NCBI RefSeq assembly: GCF_024172165.1
Contig: NZ_JAMZEB010000002.1
Location: 4,981,501 to 5,045,500, forward strand
Direction: 5' to 3'
Length of the DNA: 64,000 bases
From: Nonomuraea thailandensis
Lineage (GTDB): Bacteria; Actinomycetota; Actinomycetes; Streptosporangiales; Streptosporangiaceae
Under the pieces are notes generated by a model. That model was not told the origin of the DNA. It ran no database searches and worked only from the letters and a program-made list of their open reading frames with translations. Made by a program: the position numbers and the translations under genes. The stretch's first letter is position 1. Every line of letters begins with the position of its first letter. Shown here in pieces: positions 1 to 8,700 of the stretch.

Positions 1-2
1 GC

Positions 3-1364
3 TCCCTCGCCCTCGCCACCGCGACCGGCCTGGTCGGGCACGTGCTGGGCAGCAAGCCGAAGGGCGCGCAGCTGGGCGGCAAGTCCGTCGCCGCGCTCGC
101 CGACCAGGCGCTTCCCGCGCTCACCACCGCCATGGACCTGCTCAGCAAGCACGACCCGGCGGAGGCGAGCAACTACCGCTCCACCGTCCTGGTCGCCGTC
201 GAGGCCGCCATGCGCGGCCAGCGGTCCGGCCCGGCAGCGGCAGAGATGGCCCGCAAGATTGCCGCGGCCCTCGATGCCGCAGAGCAGGACCGCCCCGGGC
301 TGCGGAAGATCATGCAGAAGATGGTCGAGTCCGGCTTCGTCGGCGTGGAACTGCGCGTGCACGATGGGCGCGGCGAGTGGCTCGGCAGGGCAGGTGCACG
401 CGAGCTGGGCGGGACGGAGCAGCCGCCGGTGAACGGGCACGTGCGGATCGGGAGCAACACCAAGACCTTCACCGCGGTCCTGGTGCTGCAACTGGTGGCC
501 GAGGGCAAGGCCGGGCTGGACGTGCCGGTGGACGACTACCTGCCCGAGTTCGGCCTCGACCGCCGGATCACCGTGCGCATGCTGCTGCAGCACACGAGCG
601 GCATCTTCAACTTCACCGGTGAGTACTACCCCGACGGCACGTCCGCGCCGGGGATCGCCGCCACCAACTCGGGCAAGGAGTGGGTGGACAACCGCTTCAA
701 GACCTACCTGCCGGAGGAACTGGTACGGCTGGCGCTGTCCAAGCCGGCGCGGTTCGAGCCCGGATCGGATTGGAGCTACGCCAACACCAACTACGTGGTC
801 GCCAGGCTGCTCATCGAGAAGGTCACCGGCAACTCCTACGCCGAGGAGATGCGGCGGCGGATCCTGGAGCCGCTCGGGCTGACCGGCACCAGGGCGCTGA
901 GCACCGAGATCGACGTCCCCGAGCCGCACGCCCACGCCTACTACCGCTATGAGGAGGGCGGCCAGGAGACGATCGTCGACGTCACCCGCCAGAACCCTTC
1001 GTGGATTTCCAGCGGCGGTGACATGATCTCGACGAGCCGGGACCTTCACACGTTCGTCTCCGCGCTGGCGAGCGGCAGGCTTCTGCCCGCCGAGCTGCTG
1101 GCCGAGATGTGCGTGACGTACCCGGGGATCGGTTACGGGCTGGGGGTGATGGTGCAGGAGGCTCCTGGCGGGGGCACGGTCATCACCCACAACGGCGGGA
1201 TGGCGGGCCATGCGGCACTGATGTACAGCTCGCAGGACGGCGGCACGACCCTGACGGCGGCGCTCAACTACGTGGACGACGCGACGATGTCGCTGGGGCC
1301 GGTCTTCCAGGAGGTCACGCAGGAGCTCGTCACGGAGGTCTTCGGCGGAGACGCCGGGCAATGA
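3..1364 (+). CDS. Beta-lactamase-family serine hydrolase, 5' end outside window
   Basis: The reading frame is open from the first bases of the window, so the true start is probably upstream; GTG at 42 is only the first possible start inside it. From about residue 95 (counted from 42) the protein is a PF00144-type penicillin-recognising hydrolase: SxxK nucleophile motif SNTK at residues 138-141, a YAN motif at 246-248, and HNGG near the C-terminus as the HxG/KTG equivalent. The first 90 residues are an Ala-rich helical region that I do not recognise and that is not part of the hydrolase fold, so this is a two-domain protein. It has no signal peptide in the visible part. Likely a DD-carboxypeptidase-like or esterase enzyme; the substrate cannot be told. 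A frameshifted partial copy of this gene lies at 31247-31600 on the other strand. Confidence 0.85.
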   Translation, partial: SLALATATGLVGHVLGSKPKGAQLGGKSVAALADQALPALTTAMDLLSKHDPAEASNYRSTVLVAVEAAMRGQRSGPAAAEMARKIAAALDAAEQDRPGLRKIMQKMVESGFVGVELRVHDGRGEWLGRAGARELGGTEQPPVNGHVRIGSNTKTFTAVLVLQLVAEGKAGLDVPVDDYLPEFGLDRRITVRMLLQHTSGIFNFTGEYYPDGTSAPGIAATNSGKEWVDNRFKTYLPEELVRLALSKPARFEPGSDWSYANTNYVVARLLIEKVTGNSYAEEMRRRILEPLGLTGTRALSTEIDVPEPHAHAYYRYEEGGQETIVDVTRQNPSWISSGGDMISTSRDLHTFVSALASGRLLPAELLAEMCVTYPGIGYGLGVMVQEAPGGGTVITHNGGMAGHAALMYSSQDGGTTLTAALNYVDDATMSLGPVFQEVTQELVTEVFGGDAGQ

Positions 1365-1410
1365 GGCGACCTGCCCGCGGCCGAAGTCGACGCCGGCCGA
1401 GGCGACCGCC

Positions 1411-1708
1411 ACCCGAAGCCCGCAGAGCAGCTGCGGCGCGGGCTTCGGTATGGTCTCCGGAGGCATCAAGGCCGTCAAGACTAGGAGCGGGCGCCGCTAC
1501 GGCACCGTCTACCTGCTCTACAGCCGCAGGGCCCGCCAGCACTGCGTCGTCACGATCACGTCGAGCTGCGTCGGCACGGCGACGCAGGTCACCGCCACGC
1601 TCCAGGCGCAGCCCAGAGCGATCAAGGACGAAGTTCTACGGCATCATCCAACCGAACGGCCTCGCAAGGGCCGAGGGCGGACGTGCGACCTGGGGCAACT
1701 GCGACTGA
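1411..1708 (+). pseudogene. Frameshifted remnant of a SapA-like small secreted protein
   Basis: One frame reads CGAGF...GTVYLLYS...CVVTITSS and then loses the family pattern after about position 1620. Another frame resumes with FYGII...RATWGNCD and stops at 1708. Together these resemble the actinobacterial spore-associated protein A family (Cys-Gly-x-Gly start, GTVYLLY core, terminal WGNC-like end), broken by an indel near 1620. No signal peptide or start is preserved, so this is a 3' remnant. A second remnant of the same family lies at 3814-4047. The family assignment is from memory of its consensus. Confidence 0.5.
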
Positions 1709-1736
1709 TTCCCCCGGCGGGCGGGCGCTCGTGAGG

Positions 1737-2160
1737 CTGGGAAGGCGTACGAGCGCCGGCTGCTGGAGATCCGGCGCTCTCCTTGCCCGCCCGGCCGGTC
1801 CCGCTGCGACAAGCGCCCGCACCAGGCCCTGCCCCTGCTGAAACGGGCGATCCGGGTCCTGGCGCGCGACACCGATCTGTGGAGCGATCCGGTCTGGGTG
1901 GTCGACAGCACACCGGTCGTGTGCGGCCGCCCCCGTCGCACCGGCCAGCGTTCCGAGCCGGTCGGCTGGGCCGGCTACGGCCACTGCCACTCGCGCTGGT
2001 TCTGGGGGCTGCGCCTGTGTTTGATCTGTACGGTGCCCGTACCCCCACAGGCATCAGCATCCGCGTCGCCCAGCGCGTCCTGGCCCTGATCGCCGCCATC
2101 TCGCGCAACCGAGCCACCGGCCAGCCCATCACCCGATCACTGATCGCCTACGACCACTGA
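1737..2160 (+). mobile_element. IS982-type transposase remnant
   Basis: One frame encodes CDKRPHQALPLLKRAIR, then DLWSDPVWVVDSTPV and GWAGYGHCHSRWFWGLRL, which resembles the central part of actinobacterial IS982-family transposases, including the DSTP motif with its catalytic Asp. The downstream frame ends in NRATGQPITRSLIAYDH, the usual C-terminus of that family. The two pieces are in different frames and the segment between them is deleted, so the enzyme is dead. The 5' third of the transposase is absent, and I could not identify terminal inverted repeats. Confidence 0.6.
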
Positions 2161-2234
2161 TCCGACTTAGGACTGACTCGCGGGGGGACCACCGGACCCG
2201 GCTGGCCGTTGACCGATCATCTGAGGAGGGCCAC

Positions 2235-2610
2235 ATGAACCGCTTACCCGCCGCGTTCGCGCCAGTTGCTCCTGAACCTCGCCGTCGCTGTCGTGCTGGC
2301 GCTGGTGGCCGGCGGGCCCACCTGGCTCAGCGCCGGTCTCGGGCTCGCGTACGCCGTGGCGAAGCTGGTCGGCCTTCTGGCCGGCGCGCGGCTCCTCCAG
2401 CCGCGGGCGGACGCCCCCGCCGGTACGGTGCCCCGCGCATGCCGCTGGGCGCCCTGATCTTCATCGCCGTGACCGAGCTGGTGAGGCTGGCGCTCGTCAC
2501 CTGGTCCGGGGTGGGGCCCGCGGAGGCGGCGTGGGCGGCACTGGTGGCGTCGCTCCCCTGGCTGCTGCTCGTCCTCGGCATCGTCCTCACCCCACCGGCC
2601 CCGCCGCCCT
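2235..2610 (+). pseudogene. Broken small membrane protein gene
   Basis: A well-spaced ribosome binding site (GAGGAGG) precedes ATG 2235, but the frame soon leaves the hydrophobic sequence. Frame 1 at 2260-2420 encodes LLLNLAVAVVLALVAGG and a second hydrophobic segment. The frame of the ATG resumes at about 2440 with two more membrane segments (GALIFIAVTELVRLALV and SLPWLLLVLGIVL). It therefore looks like a four-helix membrane protein carrying at least two frameshifts. I do not recognise the family. The 3' end runs into an unrelated TPR fragment. Confidence 0.4.
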
Positions 2611-2611
2611 C

Positions 2612-2845
2612 GGACGCCACGACGAGGCCGCGGCGATGCTGGAGCACTGCCGCGACCTGTTCACCAGGACCGGCGACACCTACGGCCAGGCACTGACCGC
2701 CTACACCCTCGGAGACCTGCGATTGGCCCAGAACCGGGTCGAGGAGGCACGCGAGCACTTCATGCGCTGCCACCGGCTGAGCAGCGACGTCGGTCTGGGC
2801 GCCCGCGCGCTCCAGCGGGCGCAGGAGTGCTTCGCCGACCGCTAG
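2612..2845 (+). pseudogene. C-terminal TPR fragment, AfsR/SARP-like or related
   Basis: The frame encodes GRHDEAAAMLEHCRDLF, then GDTYGQALTAYTLGDLRL and a final helical stretch ending QRAQECFADR. These are tetratricopeptide helices of the kind seen at the C-terminus of large actinobacterial regulators with NB-ARC and TPR domains. No start codon, ATPase or DNA-binding domain is present, so this is an orphan 3' end spliced to the preceding membrane-protein debris. Confidence 0.45.
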
Positions 2846-3140
2846 TGCTTCCGGCATCATTTTGTGATCTTCGGTGTGCAGCGGGCTCTACAACGCCAAG
2901 GAGCCCATGACGAGTCGCTCAAGGAGCACGATGCCGTGGCGTAACCGTTCGCCTTGAGGCCCCTCCCAGCGGCGGACCAGCGTTCCCCGCGCATTCGCGA
3001 CTGCAGATTTCTTGCAGCAGTTCTGCATGCCCCGCCTGCGATCTTGGATACGGAGGCGCGCATTCGATTCCGGACGCGCATCACCGATGATCGTCCAGGC
3101 AAACCAGCGACTCAGGGCACTCTTCCGAGGTGTGTAAGGC

Positions 3141-3512
3141 ATGAATCTCAAGAAACTCTCGTCCGTTCTGCTCGGCTCCGCCACCGTGGCGGCCATGGTG
3201 CTGACCCCGGCCACGGCGGCCTCCGCACAGGTGGCGGCGGTCGAGCGTGACAGCGTCCCCTGCTCCAGCCCCAAGGGCAAGTGGGCCAACTTCTCCTGGG
3301 GCGAGGGCATCACGACGGCGACCATCTACTTCAACAACCACTGCAGCCACAGGCTCAGCGTCAAGATCGCGTTCACGCGGAAGGGTTCGGTCGGCGACAA
3401 GTCCGTGAAGTACCGCTGCATGACGGTCAACGCCAAGACCAAGGGCAAGAAGAAGTTCTACGCCGCCGTCTACAAGCCGGACGACGTGTTCAGGGTCTCG
3501 CGCTGCAGCTGA
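3141..3512 (+). CDS. Small secreted protein of unknown function
   Basis: This 123-residue protein starts with a clear Sec signal peptide: Lys at 4-5, hydrophobic core to about residue 25, and an Ala-rich cleavage region ending ASAQ. The mature part is about 90 residues, Lys-rich and contains four cysteines, compatible with two disulfides in an extracellular protein. No enzyme motif is visible and I do not recognise the family. It stands alone between decayed genes. The upstream AAGG next to ATG 3141 is a weak ribosome binding site. Confidence 0.7.
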   Translation: MNLKKLSSVLLGSATVAAMVLTPATAASAQVAAVERDSVPCSSPKGKWANFSWGEGITTATIYFNNHCSHRLSVKIAFTRKGSVGDKSVKYRCMTVNAKTKGKKKFYAAVYKPDDVFRVSRCS

Positions 3513-3813
3513 CCCGGCATGGTCGCGTCCGGGACGCGGGATGAACGGATCACGAGCGTAGGTCCCGCGTCGAACTGCCAGGTCCGCACCACGCGAGGGC
3601 CTGCGCTCGTGGCTCCAGGGGGCCCGGCTGTGGGTGTGATCGACCTCGTGCCCGGTTCGCCGGCGATCTCCCGTATCGATGTCACGATGACGGACGCCGC
3701 GGACTCTAGGGGGCAGGTGGCGAATTCAGGACGACGATCCGGCGACGCGGGTGTTCACCGACCACCGCGAACCGCCGTTCTGACCGTCGAGAGAGAGCGG
3801 AGAACAAGGCTCA
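3513..3813. other. Intergenic stretch without a recognisable gene
   Basis: Open frames here have no ribosome binding site and no family resemblance. I see nothing that supports a gene, RNA or repeat. Confidence 0.5.
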
Positions 3814-4047
3814 AGCGCCGGGCAACAATCGCCTTCACCGATCGAGGCATGCGGCGGCGGCAGCTACCACGTCGTCGACTCTCACAGCCCGAACAACGAC
3901 GTAACCGGCACGACAGCCACCGTCTGCCTGCTCTACAACGGCACTTCCCACTGCGTGGTCAGCTGGAGAACCGGCAGCGGCGCGGGCGTCCTCTCCTCCA
4001 TGAACGCCTTCCCGCCAGAGGCAGAGCGACGGGAAGAGCGTCAGTGA
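3814..4047 (+). pseudogene. Truncated SapA-like small secreted protein
   Basis: Frame 1 encodes ACGGGSYHVVDSHS, then TGTTATVCLLYN and SHCVVSWRTGSG, which resembles the N-terminal half of the mature SapA-like proteins. The sequence then degenerates into EAERREERQ and stops at 4047. The signal peptide, the start codon and the C-terminal half with its WG-x-C end are missing. It is a second, independently decayed member of the family seen at 1411-1708. Confidence 0.45.
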
Positions 4048-4167
4048 CCCGCGGCGCGGTCCGCGGACGGCCCGCAGCGCCCGCGTCGGACCGTCCCACG
4101 ACCGCGTGCCGTCAGGAACCCGTCGGCATGGACGTCCGAGGTCACCGGACACCCAGGCCCACCCTGC

Positions 4168-5223
4168 ATGAGCGGACCTTCTCGGCATGCCCGCGAGATA
4201 CCGAGACTCCCTAGCTTGTCGCAGGTATATGCGATTAAGAGATCCGCGACCATGGCGTGCATCGCCGTGATCCTCGGCCCGATCGCCCCCGCCGCCCAGG
4301 CGCTCCCCGGCGGCAAGGCGAATTACGTCGTGTCGTTCGGCCTGCTGAGACAAGGCACCTCCGGAGACGACTGGGTGCGGCTCGGGACCTATCAACTCGG
4401 TACCGACGGCCGGGTGCGAAGCCGAACCTGGTGGTGGGATCAGCGACAGCCCGCCGCCCGGGTGGGCACCGGCACCGTGCCCGCCGGCACCCGTTCCGGC
4501 ACCGACGACACGGTACGCAGGTGCGAGATCCAGACCGTCGCCGGGTTCACCTCGGCCGCCCCCGAACTGCGCAGCGGGCGTTACCACCTCTACACCGCCG
4601 ACGACGAACGGCAGATCGTCAACATCGACTGGGATCTGGACGCGTGGCTGTCTGAGGAGTGGTCCGTTCACCTCGCACCCGGCGGCACCTACAGCCGGCT
4701 GAGCTTCAAGTATGCGAAGAAGTTCACTCACGGCTACGGCTACGGCAGCAACGCGGCCTTCACCGAGCGCCGGGCCATGAGCACGGTCCTGCAGGCGCAG
4801 TCCGGCGCGACGATGACCTTCTACCGGGCGGCTCATGACGAGGTCAAGTTCGTGAAGAAGACCTGGGGCCTGGACCCCTGGCGGCTGTGCACTGTCTCCG
4901 CCTCGTGCCTCACGGTGAAGATCCAGACCCTCACGAGCTGCAACTGCACGGGCTCGGACAACAAGGCGCTGAACAACTACATCCAGAAGATCAGCAGTTC
5001 CGACCGCCGGGACACGTTCTGGCACTGGTGCGACTGTTTCAGCGAGAAGGCCCCGTGCCCGCGCGGCAACAGTCACGTCCATCCGCTGCTGCAGATCATC
5101 GACGGCAACGGTGGATGGCGGGGCTGGGTGGGTGTCGAGGCCGCGTTCTACCCATCCAACGACATGGCCGACCCTCGTTCACACGACATGCTCTCCGTCC
5201 TCCGGGTCGCCGACTGGATCTGA
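4168..5223 (+). CDS. Exported protein of unknown function with Cys-rich insert
   Basis: The longest form has 351 residues, but the real start is uncertain. TTG at 4216 would give a normal signal peptide (Lys-Arg then a hydrophobic run ending PAAQA). ATG at 4252 has a weak AAGAGA site but no positive N-region. The mature protein is rich in aromatic residues and beta-like segments and contains a Cys cluster (SCNCTG, WCDCF, APCPRG) around residues 255-300. I do not recognise the family. The terminator-like hairpin at 5233-5255 directly follows it. Confidence 0.7.
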   Translation: MSGPSRHAREIPRLPSLSQVYAIKRSATMACIAVILGPIAPAAQALPGGKANYVVSFGLLRQGTSGDDWVRLGTYQLGTDGRVRSRTWWWDQRQPAARVGTGTVPAGTRSGTDDTVRRCEIQTVAGFTSAAPELRSGRYHLYTADDERQIVNIDWDLDAWLSEEWSVHLAPGGTYSRLSFKYAKKFTHGYGYGSNAAFTERRAMSTVLQAQSGATMTFYRAAHDEVKFVKKTWGLDPWRLCTVSASCLTVKIQTLTSCNCTGSDNKALNNYIQKISSSDRRDTFWHWCDCFSEKAPCPRGNSHVHPLLQIIDGNGGWRGWVGVEAAFYPSNDMADPRSHDMLSVLRVADWI

Positions 5224-5232
5224 CCGTTCCCG

Positions 5233-5255
5233 GCCGCAGCCCTTGTGGCTGCGGC
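5233..5255. terminator. Hairpin between convergent genes
   Basis: GCCGCAGCC and GGCTGCGGC form a perfect 9-bp stem with a 5-nt loop, 9 nt after the stop of the exported protein and just beyond the stop of the convergent immunity gene. There is no U-tract. It could end transcription from both sides. Confidence 0.6.
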
Positions 5256-5270
5256 ACGCGGATGTCTCGT

Positions 5271-5756
5271 TCAGGTTCCCCAGCGCAATCCGGGCTGGCC
5301 GACCCGTTGCCGGAGATCTTCCACCGCCTCGTCCGGTGTGGACCCGCCGCCGACCCGCCCCGCGTGATCAGCGAAGAACTGACTGCGCTGTTCGGGCGTC
5401 CAGGAGGCGTGGGGGGTGGCTGTTTCGTCGGGATCCATGAGCACGGCGATCCACTCGCCGGAAACTGACCCGTCCGAATGGCGGGCCCCGAGAACCGTCA
5501 CCCATGGCCGGGGACCCGTGTCGCTCTTCTCGAACTCCTCGATGACGTAGCGCGCACCCAAATGAGCGCGGAGGCGACCGATAATCTCGTCCCGCCGATC
5601 GTGCATCCAGGCCGGAGTCGCCTGCGGCCAGTATGCGGCGGATGGCACGAAGACGGTGTGAGGCTTGACGCCCCAGGCGCAGTCGAAGGTGAAGCTGGCA
5701 CCCTGTTCCCGGTAGACGACCCGCTCTTTCCATTCTTCAGTGATCGCAAATTCCAC
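5271..5756 (-). CDS. Probable immunity protein for the upstream toxin
   Basis: This 161-residue protein is read from GTG 5756. It follows the toxin gene on the same strand with a gap of 32 nt, the usual arrangement of a polymorphic toxin and its immunity gene. It has no signal peptide or membrane segment, so it should stay in the cytoplasm of the producer. It is acidic at the C-terminal end (ASWTPEQRSQFF, STPDEAVEDL) and starts FAITEEWKERV. I cannot assign it to a named Imm family. The function is inferred from position, size and solubility. Confidence 0.65.
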   Translation of the reverse strand: MEFAITEEWKERVVYREQGASFTFDCAWGVKPHTVFVPSAAYWPQATPAWMHDRRDEIIGRLRAHLGARYVIEEFEKSDTGPRPWVTVLGARHSDGSVSGEWIAVLMDPDETATPHASWTPEQRSQFFADHAGRVGGGSTPDEAVEDLRQRVGQPGLRWGT

Positions 5757-5788
5757 CGAAACAGGGTACCAGCACGGTCTTCTGTCGA

Positions 5789-8700
5789 CTATCGCTCGAA
5801 GATCACTTCCTCCGTCCGCGTAGTCGCGTCGACGATGGTTATTTTGATTATTTTGGTGACGTTGGGATTGGCCTTGAGCGCGGGGAACTCCGTCGTCTCC
5901 CAGACGTTGCCCGGGCGCAGACTTGTTCCGTGAACCACCCTGACCACGCCGGAGGCATTTCGCGCGTAATTCAGGGAGATCTGGGTCCACGCATCATTGA
6001 CCTGGTCCTGGATGGCGTCCCATGGCATCTCCCAGGGGTCCCACTCTAGCTCTTTCGGAATTTGCGCCTGTGGAATCCCGCGGCTGTCCATGAGCATTTC
6101 GAGCGAGGTGCCACCCTTCGCCTTCGCAATTTCAGCGACAAGATCGGGTCCGGCATACACATACTTGTCAGGTGCTATCTGCGTGCGGCCGGACCAGAAG
6201 AAGGCGGTGTCCCTGACCGTGGGGTATTCGCTGGCAAGCATCGCCCGGACGTGCGCGAGGACCAGCTTTTGCTCGGTTTGGAGCAGGCCTCTACGGATCT
6301 CCGATATCGCGCTCGTGCCCGTCTTGGAAGCTGCGAAGGCCCTCTTGAGTGCCCGGAACCCACTGCTGAGCAGTTTTCCGATCCCATATCCGGCCAGCGA
6401 TTCAAGACCGATCGTGCCGAGGTTGAGCAGCGTCTTGGCCAGCGATTGGTCGCCCTGGACGAAACGATATATTTCGACACCTACCGTGGCGATGGTAAGT
6501 GCTGCTCCGCAGACCAGTGTGACCTGACAGCCGACAATGGCCGGCATCCACCCCACTTCGAACATCGTGAGCGCGTACCTGAGCGCCTCGAAGGTAAGGT
6601 TGTATTCCTGTATCGCTTCGAAGCCGGGAGCCGATGTGGAGGCAATGCAGTTCTCGTAGGACTGGCTGTCCTGCGGATAGATGTCACAGAAGGCGGAGTT
6701 GAGGTATACCCGTGTGGCCAGCTCCTCCGGATCCCCGAGGATGTTGTAGATGCAGTCGCGATAGAACTGGCCCTCTGCTAAGCCGTATGCATCCTCCAGC
6801 CGAGCATAGTCATCCCGGTTGTACTCGAAGTCGCATTTGGCGATTTCTACGCCGGCGGCGTGCTCATAATCCTTGGAAACCGCATCGGCCGCCCTGGCGG
6901 CAGCGTCGGCACTCTGACCGGCGTTGATGGCCGAATTGTAGGCAAGGCGTGCTGCTCGGGTGGCGCTGTTGGCGGCGTCGACGGCCATCGCGTGGGAGGC
7001 GATCGCCCAGGTGGCCGACCGGAGGGCGCTGTGGGCGGAGGTTCTGGCCTTCGTGGCCGCCCCGACGGCGGTCTTGACCGCAGCCGCGGCCTTCTCCACC
7101 GAGGCAGCGGCTCGGTCGGCGTGCACCCTGGCCTGCTGAGCGTAGCCGGCGGCCCGCTGCGCCGAGTCGATCGCCTGCTGAGCGTAGGATGCGGCCAACG
7201 CGGCGTCGTCGCGGGCGCGGGCGGCTACGGCCTGCGCTTCCAGAGCGCTCTCCACGGCCGACTCGGCGGCCTGGCTGATCTTTGTCAGCAGGCCGGCGAC
7301 CACAGCGAGGTGAACCGCGGTTTCGTGGTCCCGCTCGGCCGCGGTGAACCGGCCCGTGCTGAGGAACTGCCGCAGACCCGGAGCGGGTCCCTCCAAGGCT
7401 ATCTGCGCTGCCGCCTTCACCTCCGGCCCGCTGTCCGGGCTGGCCAGGATCTGGTTGACCCGCACCCGCTCACCGATGACCGCCGCGGTGTACTGGCCGG
7501 TGTCGAGGAAGTCTCGCAACGCCTGCGGCGTGTCGGCCTCAAGGGCTTGCTCGGCTCGCTGCGCCAGCACGACATCGCCGGCCGTCTTGGCCGCGGCCAG
7601 GATCTGGTTGACCTTCAGCCGGTCCGCCGTGTACCGGCCGGGATAGCTCTGCGTACGCAGGAAGGTCGCAACCGTCTGGTCGCTGCCGGCCAGGGCGTTC
7701 ATGGCCGCCGTCTCCAGGGCGGCGTTGTCGGTCACCGACAGCTTGGTCACCGCGATGCGGTTGTCCTGCGCCTCAGCGCGGGCGAGGCCGGCGCGCACGA
7801 ACTCCAGCACGAGATCGTCGGCGCCACCCAGTGCGCCCAGCGCCGCCTGCTTGGTCCAGGCGCTCTGGCCGCCGGCCAGATTGAGCGCGACCTTGCGAGC
7901 GGCCGCGACCGCGGCCGCGCGCTCGGTGGCCGGGTCGAGGACCACCGCGATGAGCCTGTTGGTCTCGGCGTCGCGTTTGGCGGCCTGGTCGACATCCCAG
8001 TCGGCGGCCCGCTGCTGCCTCTCATACGCGACGTTGGCTGTCCGGGCGGTCTCCAACCCCTCGTCCCGGGCCACCGCCAGGCGTTCGGCGTCGGCGACAC
8101 GCGCCGCATCGTAGACCGCGACTGCCTGGGTTGCGGTGTCCAGCGCCTGCTGCGCGGCCGTGGTGGCCAGGTTGGCGTATTCGGTGGCCCGTTCCGCCGC
8201 CTTGGCGGCGTCGCCCGCGTGCTCGGCGGCTTCGAGGGCCGCGACGGCCGCGGCCCGGGCGTTGGCTGCCGCCTTGATGGCGGCGTCTCGCGCCTTGATC
8301 GCGGCATCGATGGCTGTCTGGAGGTACTTCTGTGCCGCCCGTGCCGCCCGCGCGGCCCGCTCGGCGTTGGCCCGTGCCCTTGCCGCCGCGGCGACCGCCT
8401 CCTGGGCGTCCGCGCCGGCCGCGTTGGCGTACCGTACAGCCTCGTCATTGGCAGCCGCTGCCGCCAGAGCATTCTCAGCCGCAGCCGTAGCCGCTGTGAC
8501 CGCATGGGAGTTGGCCCTGACCGCCGTGAGCGCCAAGTTGACCAGCTCGGCGAACTCATCCGTCTCCCGGGCGATCCTTTGGGCTGCCTGCGCCGCTTGC
8601 CGTGCGTTCTCCGCAAAAGTGGCATCGACGGCCGCGGCTGCGGCATGCTGATAAGCCTCGGAAGCCTTCTGGTTGGCCTTCGACGCCATCTGCGCGGCGC

